Source: Hyphomonadaceae bacterium UBA1933 (lineage in GTDB: Bacteria; Pseudomonadota; Alphaproteobacteria; Caulobacterales; Aquidulcibacteraceae). Taken from it: DNA of 64,000 bases. Position numbers and translations under genes: made by a program. The stretch covers positions 248,001 to 312,000 of the forward strand of contig DDFH01000007.1 in assembly GCA_002337085.1 (NCBI GenBank). Reading direction: 5' to 3'. The notes under the pieces were generated by a model that made no database searches, had not been told where the DNA came from, and saw nothing but the letters and a program-made list of their open reading frames with translations. Shown here in pieces: positions 44,730 to 54,404 of the stretch (position 1 is its first letter; every line of letters begins with the position of its first letter).

Positions 44730-46661
44730 ATGGTTAAAACTAAAACCATTAAAACACGTTTTTCGTGTCATGCGAAATTTACCACAAGATTTTCAATCGG
44801 GTTGGTAAGTGCAGTTTCAATATTAGCGTTTGCCGCACCTAGTTATGCTGGTGGCAAACGAGCCGAGATTGTTGTTGATGCTGATAATGGTGTTGTCCTC
44901 CATGAAATGAACGCAACAGAAAAGCGTTACCCTGCCTCAATTACCAAAGTTATGACCCTTTATTTGCTATTTGAAGCAATCGAAGATGGACGTATTAGCT
45001 TTGAAGACCAAATCACTTATTCAAAACATGCCGCAGCCCAAAGCCCAACAAAACTTGGTGTACGTGCTGGTAATTCTGTTGATGTTGAAACCGCGATTTT
45101 ATCCCTTGTTACCAAGTCTGCTAATGACACCGCCGTGGCTGTTGCAGAACGTCTTGCAGGTTCGGAAACCGCATTTGCCGAGCGCATGACAGCAAAGGCA
45201 CACGAACTTGGTATGAGTAATACCACATTTAAAAATGCTTCTGGCCTGCCTAATTCACAACAAGTTACAACGGCCGAAGACCTTGCAAAGCTTGCGATTG
45301 CCATTCGCCGCGATTTTCCGCGTCAATACCACTGGTTCAGCACTGAATATATGGTTTACAATGGTCAACGCATTAATAACCACAACCATCTTGTTGGAAA
45401 AGTTGATGGTGTTGATGGCTTAAAAACTGGTTTGACACGTGCATCAGGTTACAATCTTGCGGCAACTTCAAGCCGCGGCGGGCATCGCCTTGTTACTGTT
45501 GTACTTGGTGGGTCTTCTTGGCGTGAACGCGACCTTCGTGTCGAAAACCTTATTGAAGCATCATATAATCAAATTGGCGTAACAAGAAACGCAGAAGCAC
45601 CAAGCGTGAATTACTCTCTTGCAAACCTTTCAGAAGATGATCGTGCTGACGCTGAGGCCATTTTGATGGATCAACCGAAATTCAGTGACCGTGGATATAA
45701 AATGGCGCAAAGCAATTCCGCACCAATTACCCCGGTTCCAGTTAAATTTTCTATGAACGACCGCACCGAGCACCAGAAAGATACATCAAATGATGATGTT
45801 GATATAAAAGTATCTAATGGCGATGATGAAAGTGCAGAAGAAGCACCAACACCAACAATGATGGTGGCTTCCGTCCCTAGCAAAACTGAAGCAAAAATTC
45901 AGACTGCAAATTCAAATCCAGTCATGATGTCCTTTGGCGCAACTATTTCACAGCCGCCATCTCCATCTATCTCAATGGCTGAAAACACAACAACTCAAAG
46001 CACTGAATTACGCGGTAAAATTGATGAACCAAAATCTGATGCTCAATCACAGCAACCTGTTATTATGGCATCTAGAGAAACACCAAACACAAATGATCCA
46101 AGCAAAGGTCTTGATTTTACAGTTCCTGAAGTTCCACAAAATGCAAATATTGTAATGGCATCATTAGAGCCACAAGCAAATAATAATTCTGATGAAATTG
46201 AAAGAATGCGTGCAGAGGCAAAAGCCCGTGAAGATGAGCGCCTGGCACAAATTGAACATGATGAAAAATTAGACGCCGCGCGACATCAACTTGCAGAAAA
46301 AAAGGCTCGTGAAGCAGCAAAAAAACTTGCTGATCAAAAAGAAGCTGCACGCCTTTTGGCTGAAACCAAGGAACGTGATGCTGCTCTTAAACGCGAACAA
46401 TCCCGTCAAATGGCACTTAAAAACCAACGCGGCAATGCAATTGTTCAAGTTGGTGCATTCAAGAACAAATCAGATGCCAATAATACTTTGGCTATGATGT
46501 CATCTTATTTCCCTTCATTTGCTGCAAAACAGGTTATAAAATTCGAAGATGAACGTGGAACCTGGTTCCGTGCACGCATTACTGGGCTTGGCAACGATGC
46601 CGCAAACCTTGCGTGTAAGGCGGTTAAATCTGCTGGCGGTCAATGTTCGATTGTTAAATAA
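44730..46661 (+). CDS. D-alanyl-D-alanine carboxypeptidase with coiled coil and SPOR domain
   Basis: 643 residues. Signal peptide ends near SYA (residue 40). The penicillin-binding domain (about 45-290) has SxxK in PASITKVMT, SxN in KSANDTA and KTG in LKTGLTRA. A long low-complexity region (~330-480) and an Ala/Glu/Arg coiled coil (~485-565) lead to a C-terminal SPOR domain (NAIVQVGAFKNKSDANNTL ... GGQCSIVK), which binds denuded glycan at division sites. It trims the pentapeptide in the periplasm. Typical low-molecular-weight PBPs end much earlier. Confidence 0.95.
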   Translation: MVKTKTIKTRFSCHAKFTTRFSIGLVSAVSILAFAAPSYAGGKRAEIVVDADNGVVLHEMNATEKRYPASITKVMTLYLLFEAIEDGRISFEDQITYSKHAAAQSPTKLGVRAGNSVDVETAILSLVTKSANDTAVAVAERLAGSETAFAERMTAKAHELGMSNTTFKNASGLPNSQQVTTAEDLAKLAIAIRRDFPRQYHWFSTEYMVYNGQRINNHNHLVGKVDGVDGLKTGLTRASGYNLAATSSRGGHRLVTVVLGGSSWRERDLRVENLIEASYNQIGVTRNAEAPSVNYSLANLSEDDRADAEAILMDQPKFSDRGYKMAQSNSAPITPVPVKFSMNDRTEHQKDTSNDDVDIKVSNGDDESAEEAPTPTMMVASVPSKTEAKIQTANSNPVMMSFGATISQPPSPSISMAENTTTQSTELRGKIDEPKSDAQSQQPVIMASRETPNTNDPSKGLDFTVPEVPQNANIVMASLEPQANNNSDEIERMRAEAKAREDERLAQIEHDEKLDAARHQLAEKKAREAAKKLADQKEAARLLAETKERDAALKREQSRQMALKNQRGNAIVQVGAFKNKSDANNTLAMMSSYFPSFAAKQVIKFEDERGTWFRARITGLGNDAANLACKAVKSAGGQCSIVK

Positions 46662-46673
46662 GCTAAGTAAAAA

Positions 46674-47642
46674 ATGAAACTTATCAAAATAGACGGCTTT
46701 GTAATTGCAATGTTACTTGCCGTCATTTTTTCATTTATACTTCCACAATTAGGTGGCGATAATTCACCTTTACACCTTGGCCTCATTACCACTTGGGGTA
46801 TAAGCCTTGTATTTTTTTTGCATGGCGCGAACCTGTCATTTGATGCAATAAAGTCCGGCCTTGGGGCGTGGCGTTTACACTTACTGGTACAACTAACGAC
46901 ATTTGCATTATTCCCGATAATAGGATTTTTGATTTATTTCGAGCTTGATTTTTTGTCCCCAGAAATCCGCCTTGGGTTATTTTTCCTTTGCGCCCTACCT
47001 TCAACAATTTCTTCATCTGTTGCCATGACCGCAATTGGGAAAGGCAATGTTGCCGGTGCAGTGTTTAATGCAACGCTATCAGGCATATTGGGTATGATAA
47101 TTACGCCATTTTATATTTCGTTGATCGCATCTGGGGCAAATGGTGCACATCTTGATGTTTTGGGTGCGGTGCTTGATATTATGAAAACCCTGCTTGTTCC
47201 TTTCGTTTTGGGGCAAATTTTACGCCCAATATTAAAAAGATTTTTGCAAAAGCATAAAAAAGTAATCAACATGATTGATAGAACTACGATAATTTTGATT
47301 GTTTTTGTTGCATTTTGTCATTCAAACATTTCGAATATTTGGGCAAAAATTCCTGTTTTTCAGCTTTTGTTGATATTCATAATTACTGCATTAATATTGG
47401 CACTAGTATTATTTTTTACCACTATGACCGCACGTTGGCTTGGGTTTAATCACGAAGACGAGGTTGCGGGCGTTTTTTGTGGATCTAAAAAAAGCCTTGC
47501 TAATGGCGCACCAATTGCCGCCATATTGTTTGCAGGAAACCCTGTTCTTGGGATAATTATTTTACCAACGATGATTTATCACCAATTGCAATTAATGGTT
47601 TGCAGCGTGATTGCCGCAAAATATGCAGCAAGGATGGATTAA
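46674..47642 (+). CDS. Bile acid:sodium symporter-like transporter (YfeH type)
   Basis: 322 residues, nine to ten membrane helices. LPSTISSSVAMTAIGKGNVAGAVFNATLSG and CGSKKSLANGAPIAAILF are the crossover-helix motifs of the SBF-like family. Substrate unknown; relatives move organic anions with Na+. Starts 12 bases after the carboxypeptidase gene. Its stop overlaps the convergent zinc-ribbon gene. Confidence 0.9.
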   Translation: MKLIKIDGFVIAMLLAVIFSFILPQLGGDNSPLHLGLITTWGISLVFFLHGANLSFDAIKSGLGAWRLHLLVQLTTFALFPIIGFLIYFELDFLSPEIRLGLFFLCALPSTISSSVAMTAIGKGNVAGAVFNATLSGILGMIITPFYISLIASGANGAHLDVLGAVLDIMKTLLVPFVLGQILRPILKRFLQKHKKVINMIDRTTIILIVFVAFCHSNISNIWAKIPVFQLLLIFIITALILALVLFFTTMTARWLGFNHEDEVAGVFCGSKKSLANGAPIAAILFAGNPVLGIIILPTMIYHQLQLMVCSVIAAKYAARMD

Positions 47643-47845
47643 CCACCCATAAAATCAACAATTTTACCACCCAATGAGGCATTCCCCTTATAAAGCTCGG
47701 TATAGCCGCATCTTTTGCATGAAATGGCGGTAAATTTTTTGGTCGATACATTGAAAAATCGTGAAAGAATTCCGCCTTCTGTTGAAATTCTTTCAGATGA
47801 ATAATCATTATGCTCGCATTTTACACATTGATATGAATTAGTCAT
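47639..47845 (-). CDS. Zinc-ribbon nucleic-acid-binding-like protein
   Basis: 68 residues from ATG 47845 (GGAG upstream). Two Cys pairs, CVKC and CKRC, flank GGILSRFFNVSTKKFTAIS, and GYTELYKG follows. This is the pattern of small zinc-ribbon proteins annotated as nucleic-acid-binding; no function is proven. Follows the GNAT gene closely on the same strand. Confidence 0.85.
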   Translation of the reverse strand: MTNSYQCVKCEHNDYSSERISTEGGILSRFFNVSTKKFTAISCKRCGYTELYKGNASLGGKIVDFMGG

Positions 47846-47861
47846 ATTTTTCTCCAAAAAA

Positions 47862-48296
47862 TTAATCATCTTTTATAAGGCGCCTCCCAAACGAAACTAT
47901 ATCTTCTTTTTGATAGCCAAGCTTGTCATAAAAAGCACAAACTGCATTATTCGAACTGCGCACCATTAAATTTATCTTTGGGCAACCGACTTTTTCCAAT
48001 TCATTCGCCGCATGAAGCATAAGCGCCTTGGCAAATCCATGCCCTTGATATTCTTTTGCAATGGCAAGGTAGAAAATACTTCCGCGATGCCCATCATAAC
48101 CCGCCATATTTGTGCCGATTATTTTGCCATCAAGTTGCATGACAAAGAACCATTCTGGCTGGAACGCCATCTTTCTATCAATGTCTTTGTTAGGATCGTC
48201 CCAAGTCCGCGTAAGCCCGCATTCATGCCATAGTTCAATCACTGCAACACGGTCTTTTTCTTCGAATATACGGATTAGTGGGGTATTGTTTTCCAT
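47862..48296 (-). CDS. GNAT N-acetyltransferase (YpeA-like)
   Basis: 144 residues. Acetyl-CoA loop AKEYQGHGFAKALMLHAANEL, then INLMVRSSNNAVCAFYDKLGYQ. The start MENNTPLIRIFEEKDRVAVIELWHECGLTR fits YpeA-type enzymes. Substrate unknown. Confidence 0.92.
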   Translation of the reverse strand: MENNTPLIRIFEEKDRVAVIELWHECGLTRTWDDPNKDIDRKMAFQPEWFFVMQLDGKIIGTNMAGYDGHRGSIFYLAIAKEYQGHGFAKALMLHAANELEKVGCPKINLMVRSSNNAVCAFYDKLGYQKEDIVSFGRRLIKDD

Positions 48297-48319
48297 ACCC
48301 CACTATATCCAATTTTAAA

Positions 48320-49171
48320 TTAGAGAGAAGCCGCAATCACATCTTTTAAAGGCGTGGTTGGACGACCAATCAAATTGCTTAAATCTTTGCTATCTGAATA
48401 AAGCTGCCCTTTTGAAGCCCAAACATCTGAATCCGCCAAAATGCCTGCAAACCCATCTGGAAGTCCCGCGCCAACCAATGCGGTAATATATTCCTCTTTA
48501 GAAAGATTTACATAAGGAATTGTTTTGCCAACTTGTTTCGATAATTCAGCGGCATATTCGGAAAGTGTAAAGCTATCATCTCCTGCAAGTTCATAAATTT
48601 TATTTTCATGTCCTTGAGTGGTCAAAACAACGGCGGCGGCTTCAGCATAATCTTTGCGTGCAGCGGCAGCAATTTTACCATCACCAGATGCACCGATAAT
48701 TGAGCTATGCTGTAAAGCAATTGGAATTGAGCCTGTATAATTTTCAATATACCAACCATCACGCAAAAACACATAAGGAACGCCAGCTGTTTTAAGGTAA
48801 GCTTCAGTTTTTTTATGTGCATCAGCAAGCGCAAGCTCTGATGTATCTGCATTCAAAATAGAGGTATATGCAATCAAGCCTACCCCCGCAGACTTTGCCG
48901 CATCAATAGCATTTTTATGTTGCAAGAATCGATCGGAACCAACATCACCAGATGACACCAAAAGCAATTTATCAACGCCTTTAAAGGCCGCCTCAAGCGT
49001 TGATGGATCATTATAATCTGCAATTCTAAGCTCGATACCTTTATCAGAAAAATGCTTTGCTTTTTCTGGGCTTCTTACGCCGGCAATAATGTTTGATGCC
49101 GGAATTTTTTCAAGCAAATAATTAATAGCCAATGTCCCCAATTGTGATGTAGCAGCAGCAACGAATACCAT
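48320..49171 (-). CDS. qorB: NAD(P)H:quinone oxidoreductase, QorB/NmrA-like
   Basis: 283 residues from ATG 49171 (AAAGGA upstream). Atypical SDR: N-terminal MVFVAAATSQLGTLAINYLL nucleotide motif, VRSPEKAKHF, KLLLVSSGDVGSDRFLQHKNAIDAAK, LRDGWYIENYTGS and ELAGDDSFTLSEYAAEL. It matches E. coli QorB (YtfG) in length and motifs. Divergent from an HxlR regulator, the same arrangement as ytfG/ytfH. Confidence 0.9.
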   Translation of the reverse strand: MVFVAAATSQLGTLAINYLLEKIPASNIIAGVRSPEKAKHFSDKGIELRIADYNDPSTLEAAFKGVDKLLLVSSGDVGSDRFLQHKNAIDAAKSAGVGLIAYTSILNADTSELALADAHKKTEAYLKTAGVPYVFLRDGWYIENYTGSIPIALQHSSIIGASGDGKIAAAARKDYAEAAAVVLTTQGHENKIYELAGDDSFTLSEYAAELSKQVGKTIPYVNLSKEEYITALVGAGLPDGFAGILADSDVWASKGQLYSDSKDLSNLIGRPTTPLKDVIAASL

Positions 49172-49277
49172 TTTAATTTTCCTTTCAATCATATTAATTG
49201 TTGGCTTGAATTTATTCTTGTGCTATACTATTAACAAGTACATACAAAAAAGTAAGTATCTAAAAAAGGCATAAATA

Positions 49278-49658
49278 ATGGAAAATCATTCTTCGGAACC
49301 TTTGTCACAACGTATAATGCGCGGTAAAGTTTTTTCAGATAAATGCCCATCGCGCGAAATATTTAAACATGTAACCAACAAATGGGGATTACTCACACTT
49401 GTGGCACTATTGGGTGGGACAATGCGCTTTAGTGATTTACGACGAAAATTGATGGGAATATCCGAAAAAATGCTGTCTCAAACACTACAAACACTTGAGG
49501 AAGATGGTTTCTTAATTCGCAAAGCATATCCAGTAATCCCCCCCCATGTGGAATATTGTCTTTCCGATATGGGAAAAGAAATAGCCACAAGGATGGAGGT
49601 TTTGGTTGACTGGATAGAGGTTAACTTACCAAGAATTTTGAACAATCATGCAATATAA
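49278..49658 (+). CDS. HxlR-family transcriptional regulator
   Basis: 126 residues. Winged helix: KCPSREIFKHVTNKWGLLTLVALLGGTMRFSDLRRKLMGISEKMLSQTLQTLEEDGFL. The single Cys before helix 1 is where redox- or electrophile-sensing HxlR members have their reactive Cys. Likely controls the divergent qorB; two imperfect AGTA-NN-TAY repeats (49237-49245, 49251-49259) sit between them. Confidence 0.92.
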   Translation: MENHSSEPLSQRIMRGKVFSDKCPSREIFKHVTNKWGLLTLVALLGGTMRFSDLRRKLMGISEKMLSQTLQTLEEDGFLIRKAYPVIPPHVEYCLSDMGKEIATRMEVLVDWIEVNLPRILNNHAI

Positions 49659-49677
49659 TGGGCAATCCGTGCCATTA

Positions 49678-50718
49678 TTATGAAGCTTTTAAAATTACTT
49701 TCAACGCCTTTTCCTTGGCTGCATTACCAAAAACATCGTAGGCACTAATAATATCATCAAGCGCAAAATGGTGCGTAATAAGCTTCGATGCACCTAATTT
49801 TCCAGATTGCACAGTTTTCATCAAAAGTGATGTTGTATTGGTATTAACTAGCCCCATTGAAATATTGATATTTTTAATCCACAGCTCTTCAATATGAAGC
49901 TCAACGCTTTTTCCATGTACGCCTACATTTGCGATATTGCCGCCCGCAGCAACAGTTTTTTGGCATAATTCAAAAGTGGCAGGAATGCCAACCGCTTCGA
50001 TTGCGACATCAACACCAATCCCATCAGTAAGCTTTAAAACCTGTTCAATCGCATTACCATCCGCAACATTTATTACATCGGTTGCACCAAAAGTTTTGGA
50101 AACTTCAAGGCGATTAACATCAGTATCAAGCATTATAATTTTTGATGGTGAATAAAATTGTGCCGTCAATAATGATGCCATCCCAATTGGGCCAGCACCA
50201 ACAATCGCAACTGTATCACCCGGTTTTACACGCCCCGCCAAGACGCCAATTTCAAAACCAGTGGGAAGAATATCGGAAAGCATAACCAAGGCTTCTTCGT
50301 CCGCACCATCTGGTATGGGATAAAGACTATTATCCGCATGAGGGATACAAACATATTCTGCCTGTGTGCCATCTATTAAATGCCCTAAAATCCAGCCACC
50401 ATCATCACAATGAGAATAAAGTTGCCGTTTGCAATTTTTACACGACCCACAAGAAGTTATGCAAGAAATCAAAACCTTGTCACCTTTTTTGAAATTCTTT
50501 ACTGCGGCACCAACCTCATCAACAACACCAACACCTTCGTGTCCAAGCACTCGACCTTGGGTCACGGCTGGAACGTCACCTTTAAGAATATGAAGATCTG
50601 TGCCACAAATTGTTGTATTGGTAATTTTTACAATCACATCGGTAGGTTTATTAATTTTGGGTTGCGGAACTTCTTTCCATTCCTTTTTACCAGGGCCATT
50701 ATATACAAGTGCTTTCAT
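49678..50718 (-). CDS. Zinc-dependent alcohol dehydrogenase
   Basis: 346 residues from ATG 50718, with AAGGAG seven bases upstream; an ATG two codons earlier is too close. Catalytic-zinc ligands in CGTDLH and GHEGVG, structural-zinc Cys cluster CGSCKNCKRQLYSHC, and NAD-binding IVGAGPIGMASLL. The sequence resembles the MDR alcohol/formaldehyde-oxidising group; substrate is not known. Confidence 0.92.
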   Translation of the reverse strand: MKALVYNGPGKKEWKEVPQPKINKPTDVIVKITNTTICGTDLHILKGDVPAVTQGRVLGHEGVGVVDEVGAAVKNFKKGDKVLISCITSCGSCKNCKRQLYSHCDDGGWILGHLIDGTQAEYVCIPHADNSLYPIPDGADEEALVMLSDILPTGFEIGVLAGRVKPGDTVAIVGAGPIGMASLLTAQFYSPSKIIMLDTDVNRLEVSKTFGATDVINVADGNAIEQVLKLTDGIGVDVAIEAVGIPATFELCQKTVAAGGNIANVGVHGKSVELHIEELWIKNINISMGLVNTNTTSLLMKTVQSGKLGASKLITHHFALDDIISAYDVFGNAAKEKALKVILKAS

Positions 50719-50866
50719 AATCATACTCCTTCTAATAGTCTATTTGGGTTATGTGAAAATACCTAAACCAGAAAATGAACTATCGTGTACGTTACACCCA
50801 TTCATGGGTATGAATTATGTTAATTTAATGACTGTAATATAATTTGATGAACAGCCCAAAACTACC

Positions 50867-51520
50867 TTAAATGTTCTGCTTCAAATCGCGAACCTTGCGT
50901 GCCATTGCATTTGATAAATCGTCTTTACCTGTTTCTTCTAATTTATCATGAACTGAAACATAATCATTATATGCTTTGTTTTGGCTGATTTTGCTTTTGG
51001 CAAAGAAGCCAGTGACGGTTATTTTTATGCCAACTATCCCCTGCATCATTTCTTCGATATAATCACGCGGTGCATCAGACATTTTCCACGGATTTTGCTC
51101 ACCAATTTTTGCCTCATGATGATTAGTAAGCTTAGCAAGCAATACACGCATAAAGGTTATATCATCAGTAAATTCAATATTTCCATAAAAATGCACCGCG
51201 CGATAATTCCATGTTGGAACTTGACGGTGATGTTCTTGTTTAGACGGATACCAATTAGGACTGATGTAGGAATCTTCGGCGCGGAAAATTAAAAGCACTT
51301 CTTCGCCATCAACAATTTCTGAAAATAATTGATTATGCCGTGAAATATGCCCATGAAATTCGATAATATCCCCTACCCCATTTTTCTTGGTAAGCATGGG
51401 GATATGATTGGCAATCAAACCACCAGAACCATTCGCAACCAATGTCGCCAACGGGAAAGTTTCAACAATATTCGCAATCTCTGAACGGTTAGATTCATTA
51501 AAATGTTCAGGGACATACAT
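50867..51520 (-). CDS. PaiB-like FMN-binding protein
   Basis: 217 residues: MYVPEHFNESNRSEIANIVETFPLATLV, ANHIPML, GHISRHNQL, SYISPNWYPSK, VPTWNYRAVHFYG. This is the PaiB pattern, a split-barrel FMN-binding fold; B. subtilis PaiB is described as a negative regulator, and others may be heme or flavin enzymes. Its ATG is three bases after the guaA stop, so it is the last gene of that operon. Confidence 0.92.
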   Translation of the reverse strand: MYVPEHFNESNRSEIANIVETFPLATLVANGSGGLIANHIPMLTKKNGVGDIIEFHGHISRHNQLFSEIVDGEEVLLIFRAEDSYISPNWYPSKQEHHRQVPTWNYRAVHFYGNIEFTDDITFMRVLLAKLTNHHEAKIGEQNPWKMSDAPRDYIEEMMQGIVGIKITVTGFFAKSKISQNKAYNDYVSVHDKLEETGKDDLSNAMARKVRDLKQNI

Positions 51521-51523
51521 AAT

Positions 51524-53092
51524 CTATTCCCACTCAATCGTGCCAGGTGGCTTTGAAGTAATGTCATAGGTTACGCGGTTAATACCCTTAACTTCATTAA
51601 CAATGCGGGTCGAAACGCGCGCCAAGAATGACATTTCAAATGGATAGAAATCTGCGGTCATACCATCCGTTGAGTTTACAGCACGCAATGCACAAACATA
51701 ATCATAAGTGCGTCCATCACCCATAACCCCAACAGTCTTAACCGGAAGCAATACTGTAAACGCTTGCCAGATTTTATCATAAAGACCAGCATTGCGGATT
51801 TCTTCAAGATAAATCACATCGGCTTTACGAAGGATTTCCAATTTTTCGCGTGTAATATCACCAGGAATACGAATAGCAAGACCAGGGCCAGGAAATGGAT
51901 GGCGTGAAACAAATTGATGATTAAGCCCCAATTCTTCGCCCAATGCACGCACTTCATCTTTGAACAAATCACGCAAAGGCTCAAGCAGTTTCATATTCAT
52001 GCGTTCTGGTAAACCGCCGACATTGTGGTGCGATTTAATTGTAACCGATGGGCCACCATCAAAAGAAACACTTTCGATAACGTCGGGGTAAAGCGTGCCT
52101 TGGGCAAGGAATTCCGCGCCACCAACACCTTTTGCCTTTTCTTCAAATACATCGATGAAGAGTTTGCCAATGGTTTTACGTTTTACTTCTGGGTCAGTAA
52201 CGCCCGCCAATGCCCCAAGGAAGCGTTCACTTTCGTCGGCATGAATAAGCGGGATGTTATAATGGTTGCGGAACAAATCGACCACTTGTTCGGCCTCACC
52301 GGCGCGCAAAAGACCGTGGTCAACGAAAACACAGGTTAATTGTTCGCCAATTGCTTCGTGGATAAGAACCGCAGCAACCGATGAATCAACACCACCAGAA
52401 AGCCCACAAATTACTTTGCCAGTTCCAACTTGGGCGCGGATTTTGGCAATTGCTTCTTCACGGAATGCCGCCATCGACCAATCATTATGGCAACCCGCAA
52501 TTTTGGTAAGGAAGTTATTGATTAATTCTTTACCGTCTGGTGTGTGAACCACTTCTGGGTGGAACATAAAGGTATAGTATTTTTTGGCTTCGTTTGCCGC
52601 AATCGCAAAAGGGGCATTTTCAGAATAAGCCAAAACCTCAAAACCGTCTGGAAGTTTGGTAACGCGGTCACCATGGCTCATCCAAACTTGATATTTACCG
52701 CCCTTTTCCCAAATGCCGTCATAAAGTGGGCTGTTTTTCAAAACTTCAACATCGGCACGACCAAATTCAGCGGCGTGACCACCCTCTACAACGCCACCTA
52801 ATTGCGTTATTAGGGTTTGTTGCCCATAACAAATGCCAAGAATAGGAACACCAAGTTCAAAACATTCCTTCGGCGCACGTGGTGAGTTTTCGCGCAACAC
52901 ACTATCAGGGCCACCAGAAAAAATAATTGCCTTTGGCGAATTTGTTTTTAGAAATTCAGCGGTACGGTTATATGGATGAACCTCGCAATAAATGCCACAT
53001 TCACGGACACGGCGTGCGATAAGTTGGGTCACTTGTGAGCCAAAATCAACAATCAACACAATTTCGTGCTTATTATTATCAATATTTGTCAT
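51524..53092 (-). CDS. guaA: GMP synthase (glutamine-hydrolysing)
   Basis: 522 residues. Class I amidotransferase with nucleophile in GICYGQQ and His/Glu in FHPEVVHT, ATP-pyrophosphatase P-loop GLSGGVDSSVAA, and the C-terminal dimerisation domain ending in PPGTIEWE. Converts XMP to GMP. Third gene of guaB-rsmB-guaA-paiB, seven bases after rsmB. Confidence 0.98.
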   Translation of the reverse strand: MTNIDNNKHEIVLIVDFGSQVTQLIARRVRECGIYCEVHPYNRTAEFLKTNSPKAIIFSGGPDSVLRENSPRAPKECFELGVPILGICYGQQTLITQLGGVVEGGHAAEFGRADVEVLKNSPLYDGIWEKGGKYQVWMSHGDRVTKLPDGFEVLAYSENAPFAIAANEAKKYYTFMFHPEVVHTPDGKELINNFLTKIAGCHNDWSMAAFREEAIAKIRAQVGTGKVICGLSGGVDSSVAAVLIHEAIGEQLTCVFVDHGLLRAGEAEQVVDLFRNHYNIPLIHADESERFLGALAGVTDPEVKRKTIGKLFIDVFEEKAKGVGGAEFLAQGTLYPDVIESVSFDGGPSVTIKSHHNVGGLPERMNMKLLEPLRDLFKDEVRALGEELGLNHQFVSRHPFPGPGLAIRIPGDITREKLEILRKADVIYLEEIRNAGLYDKIWQAFTVLLPVKTVGVMGDGRTYDYVCALRAVNSTDGMTADFYPFEMSFLARVSTRIVNEVKGINRVTYDITSKPPGTIEWE

Positions 53093-53099
53093 TTTGTCC

Positions 53100-54404
53100 T
53101 CATTTATTTTTTTCGATTACCGCGAAATAAAAGCCATCAGTATTTGATTTATATGGTGTGAATTGAATGCCATATTTAGTTTTATGGCATTTTTCAAGCA
53201 AGTGACTGAAACCCAATTGTTCCAAATGTTGTTCAATCGGTTTTAATGTAAAATCAGAATTATTTTCAAGGAATTTGCCGATTGTATCATCATTTTCTTG
53301 TGGCAAAATTGAACATGTTGCATAAGCAACCAAAGAACCAGGTTTAACTAATGGAACAGCAAGTGATAATGCCTCCTGCTGGTTCTTTTGACGGGTTTCA
53401 ATATTTTGCGGGCTTATGCGCCATTTGGTATCTGGTGCGCGACGCCAAGTCCCAGAACCTGTGCATGGTGCATCAACTAAAACCATATCGCACTTGCCGT
53501 TAACATCATCAAGTTCATTCCCACGCCTTTGGGTACGAACATCAACACATGTCACACTGGCACGGGTTAAACGTTCAAAAATTGGCGCAATCCGATTTTG
53601 ATCCTTGTCATAGGCAATGATTTTGGCATTATTATTGACCATCATTGCAAGCGCAAGGGTCTTACCACCCGCACCCGCGCAAACATCGGCGATTAACATT
53701 CCCTCTTTAGCCCCAGATAAAAGCGCAACCAATTGGCTTGCCTCATCCTGCACCTCAAATTCGCCTTTAAGGTATGAAAATTCTGTCGCCCATGGGAAAT
53801 TTTTCCCATTGCTCCAAGGAATCCTAATACCCCATGGCGAAAGCGTTGTTGCATCGGGCTTTTGCGTAAGTTTTGGCGATGTCGAAAGCTCGGTAATCAA
53901 ATCATCACGATTGATTTTCAGAATATTTGTGCGCAAATCAAGCGGTGCTGGCTTTGCCATTGCCGCCATTTCAACCGCACGGTTTTCACCAAAAATCACC
54001 TCAAGGCTTTCATCAAGCCAATCAGGATAGTTTCCCAAAACATTGTGTGGCGCATATTGAGGGATTGGCTTACTTAATGCCTCGATTTCTTCAAGGCTTA
54101 AGTCGCCAAAAGAATGTTCATTCTCGACCGCAAGCTCTTGAATCTTTTCAATTTCATACGAAAAACCAAACTTTAAAGCACCCAAAGCCCAAGCACGTGG
54201 TGTTTCCGCTTCAAGAACAAATTCTGACAATGCCCGAACCCGCAGCGCCATAAAGACTATATCGCCAATTGTTGAACGGTCTTTTGAACCAGCAAAGCGA
54301 TGCTTTACCGCCCAATCACGCAATGAAAGCGCGGGCGGGCGGTGATGTTCGGCACTATCGGTTAAAACTTCAATTGCAGCCTGAACGCGCGCACCGTCAC
54401 GCAT
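53100..54404 (-). CDS. rsmB: RsmB/NOP-family 16S rRNA m5C methyltransferase
   Basis: 434 residues. NusB-like N domain (residues 1-150), then the SAM site DVCAGAGGKTLALA, the catalytic motif VDAPCTGSGTWRRAPDTKW and YATCSILPQEND (second Cys). It methylates a cytosine of rRNA. The ATG overlaps the guaB stop by one base, so translation is coupled. Confidence 0.93.
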   Translation of the reverse strand: MRDGARVQAAIEVLTDSAEHHRPPALSLRDWAVKHRFAGSKDRSTIGDIVFMALRVRALSEFVLEAETPRAWALGALKFGFSYEIEKIQELAVENEHSFGDLSLEEIEALSKPIPQYAPHNVLGNYPDWLDESLEVIFGENRAVEMAAMAKPAPLDLRTNILKINRDDLITELSTSPKLTQKPDATTLSPWGIRIPWSNGKNFPWATEFSYLKGEFEVQDEASQLVALLSGAKEGMLIADVCAGAGGKTLALAMMVNNNAKIIAYDKDQNRIAPIFERLTRASVTCVDVRTQRRGNELDDVNGKCDMVLVDAPCTGSGTWRRAPDTKWRISPQNIETRQKNQQEALSLAVPLVKPGSLVAYATCSILPQENDDTIGKFLENNSDFTLKPIEQHLEQLGFSHLLEKCHKTKYGIQFTPYKSNTDGFYFAVIEKNK

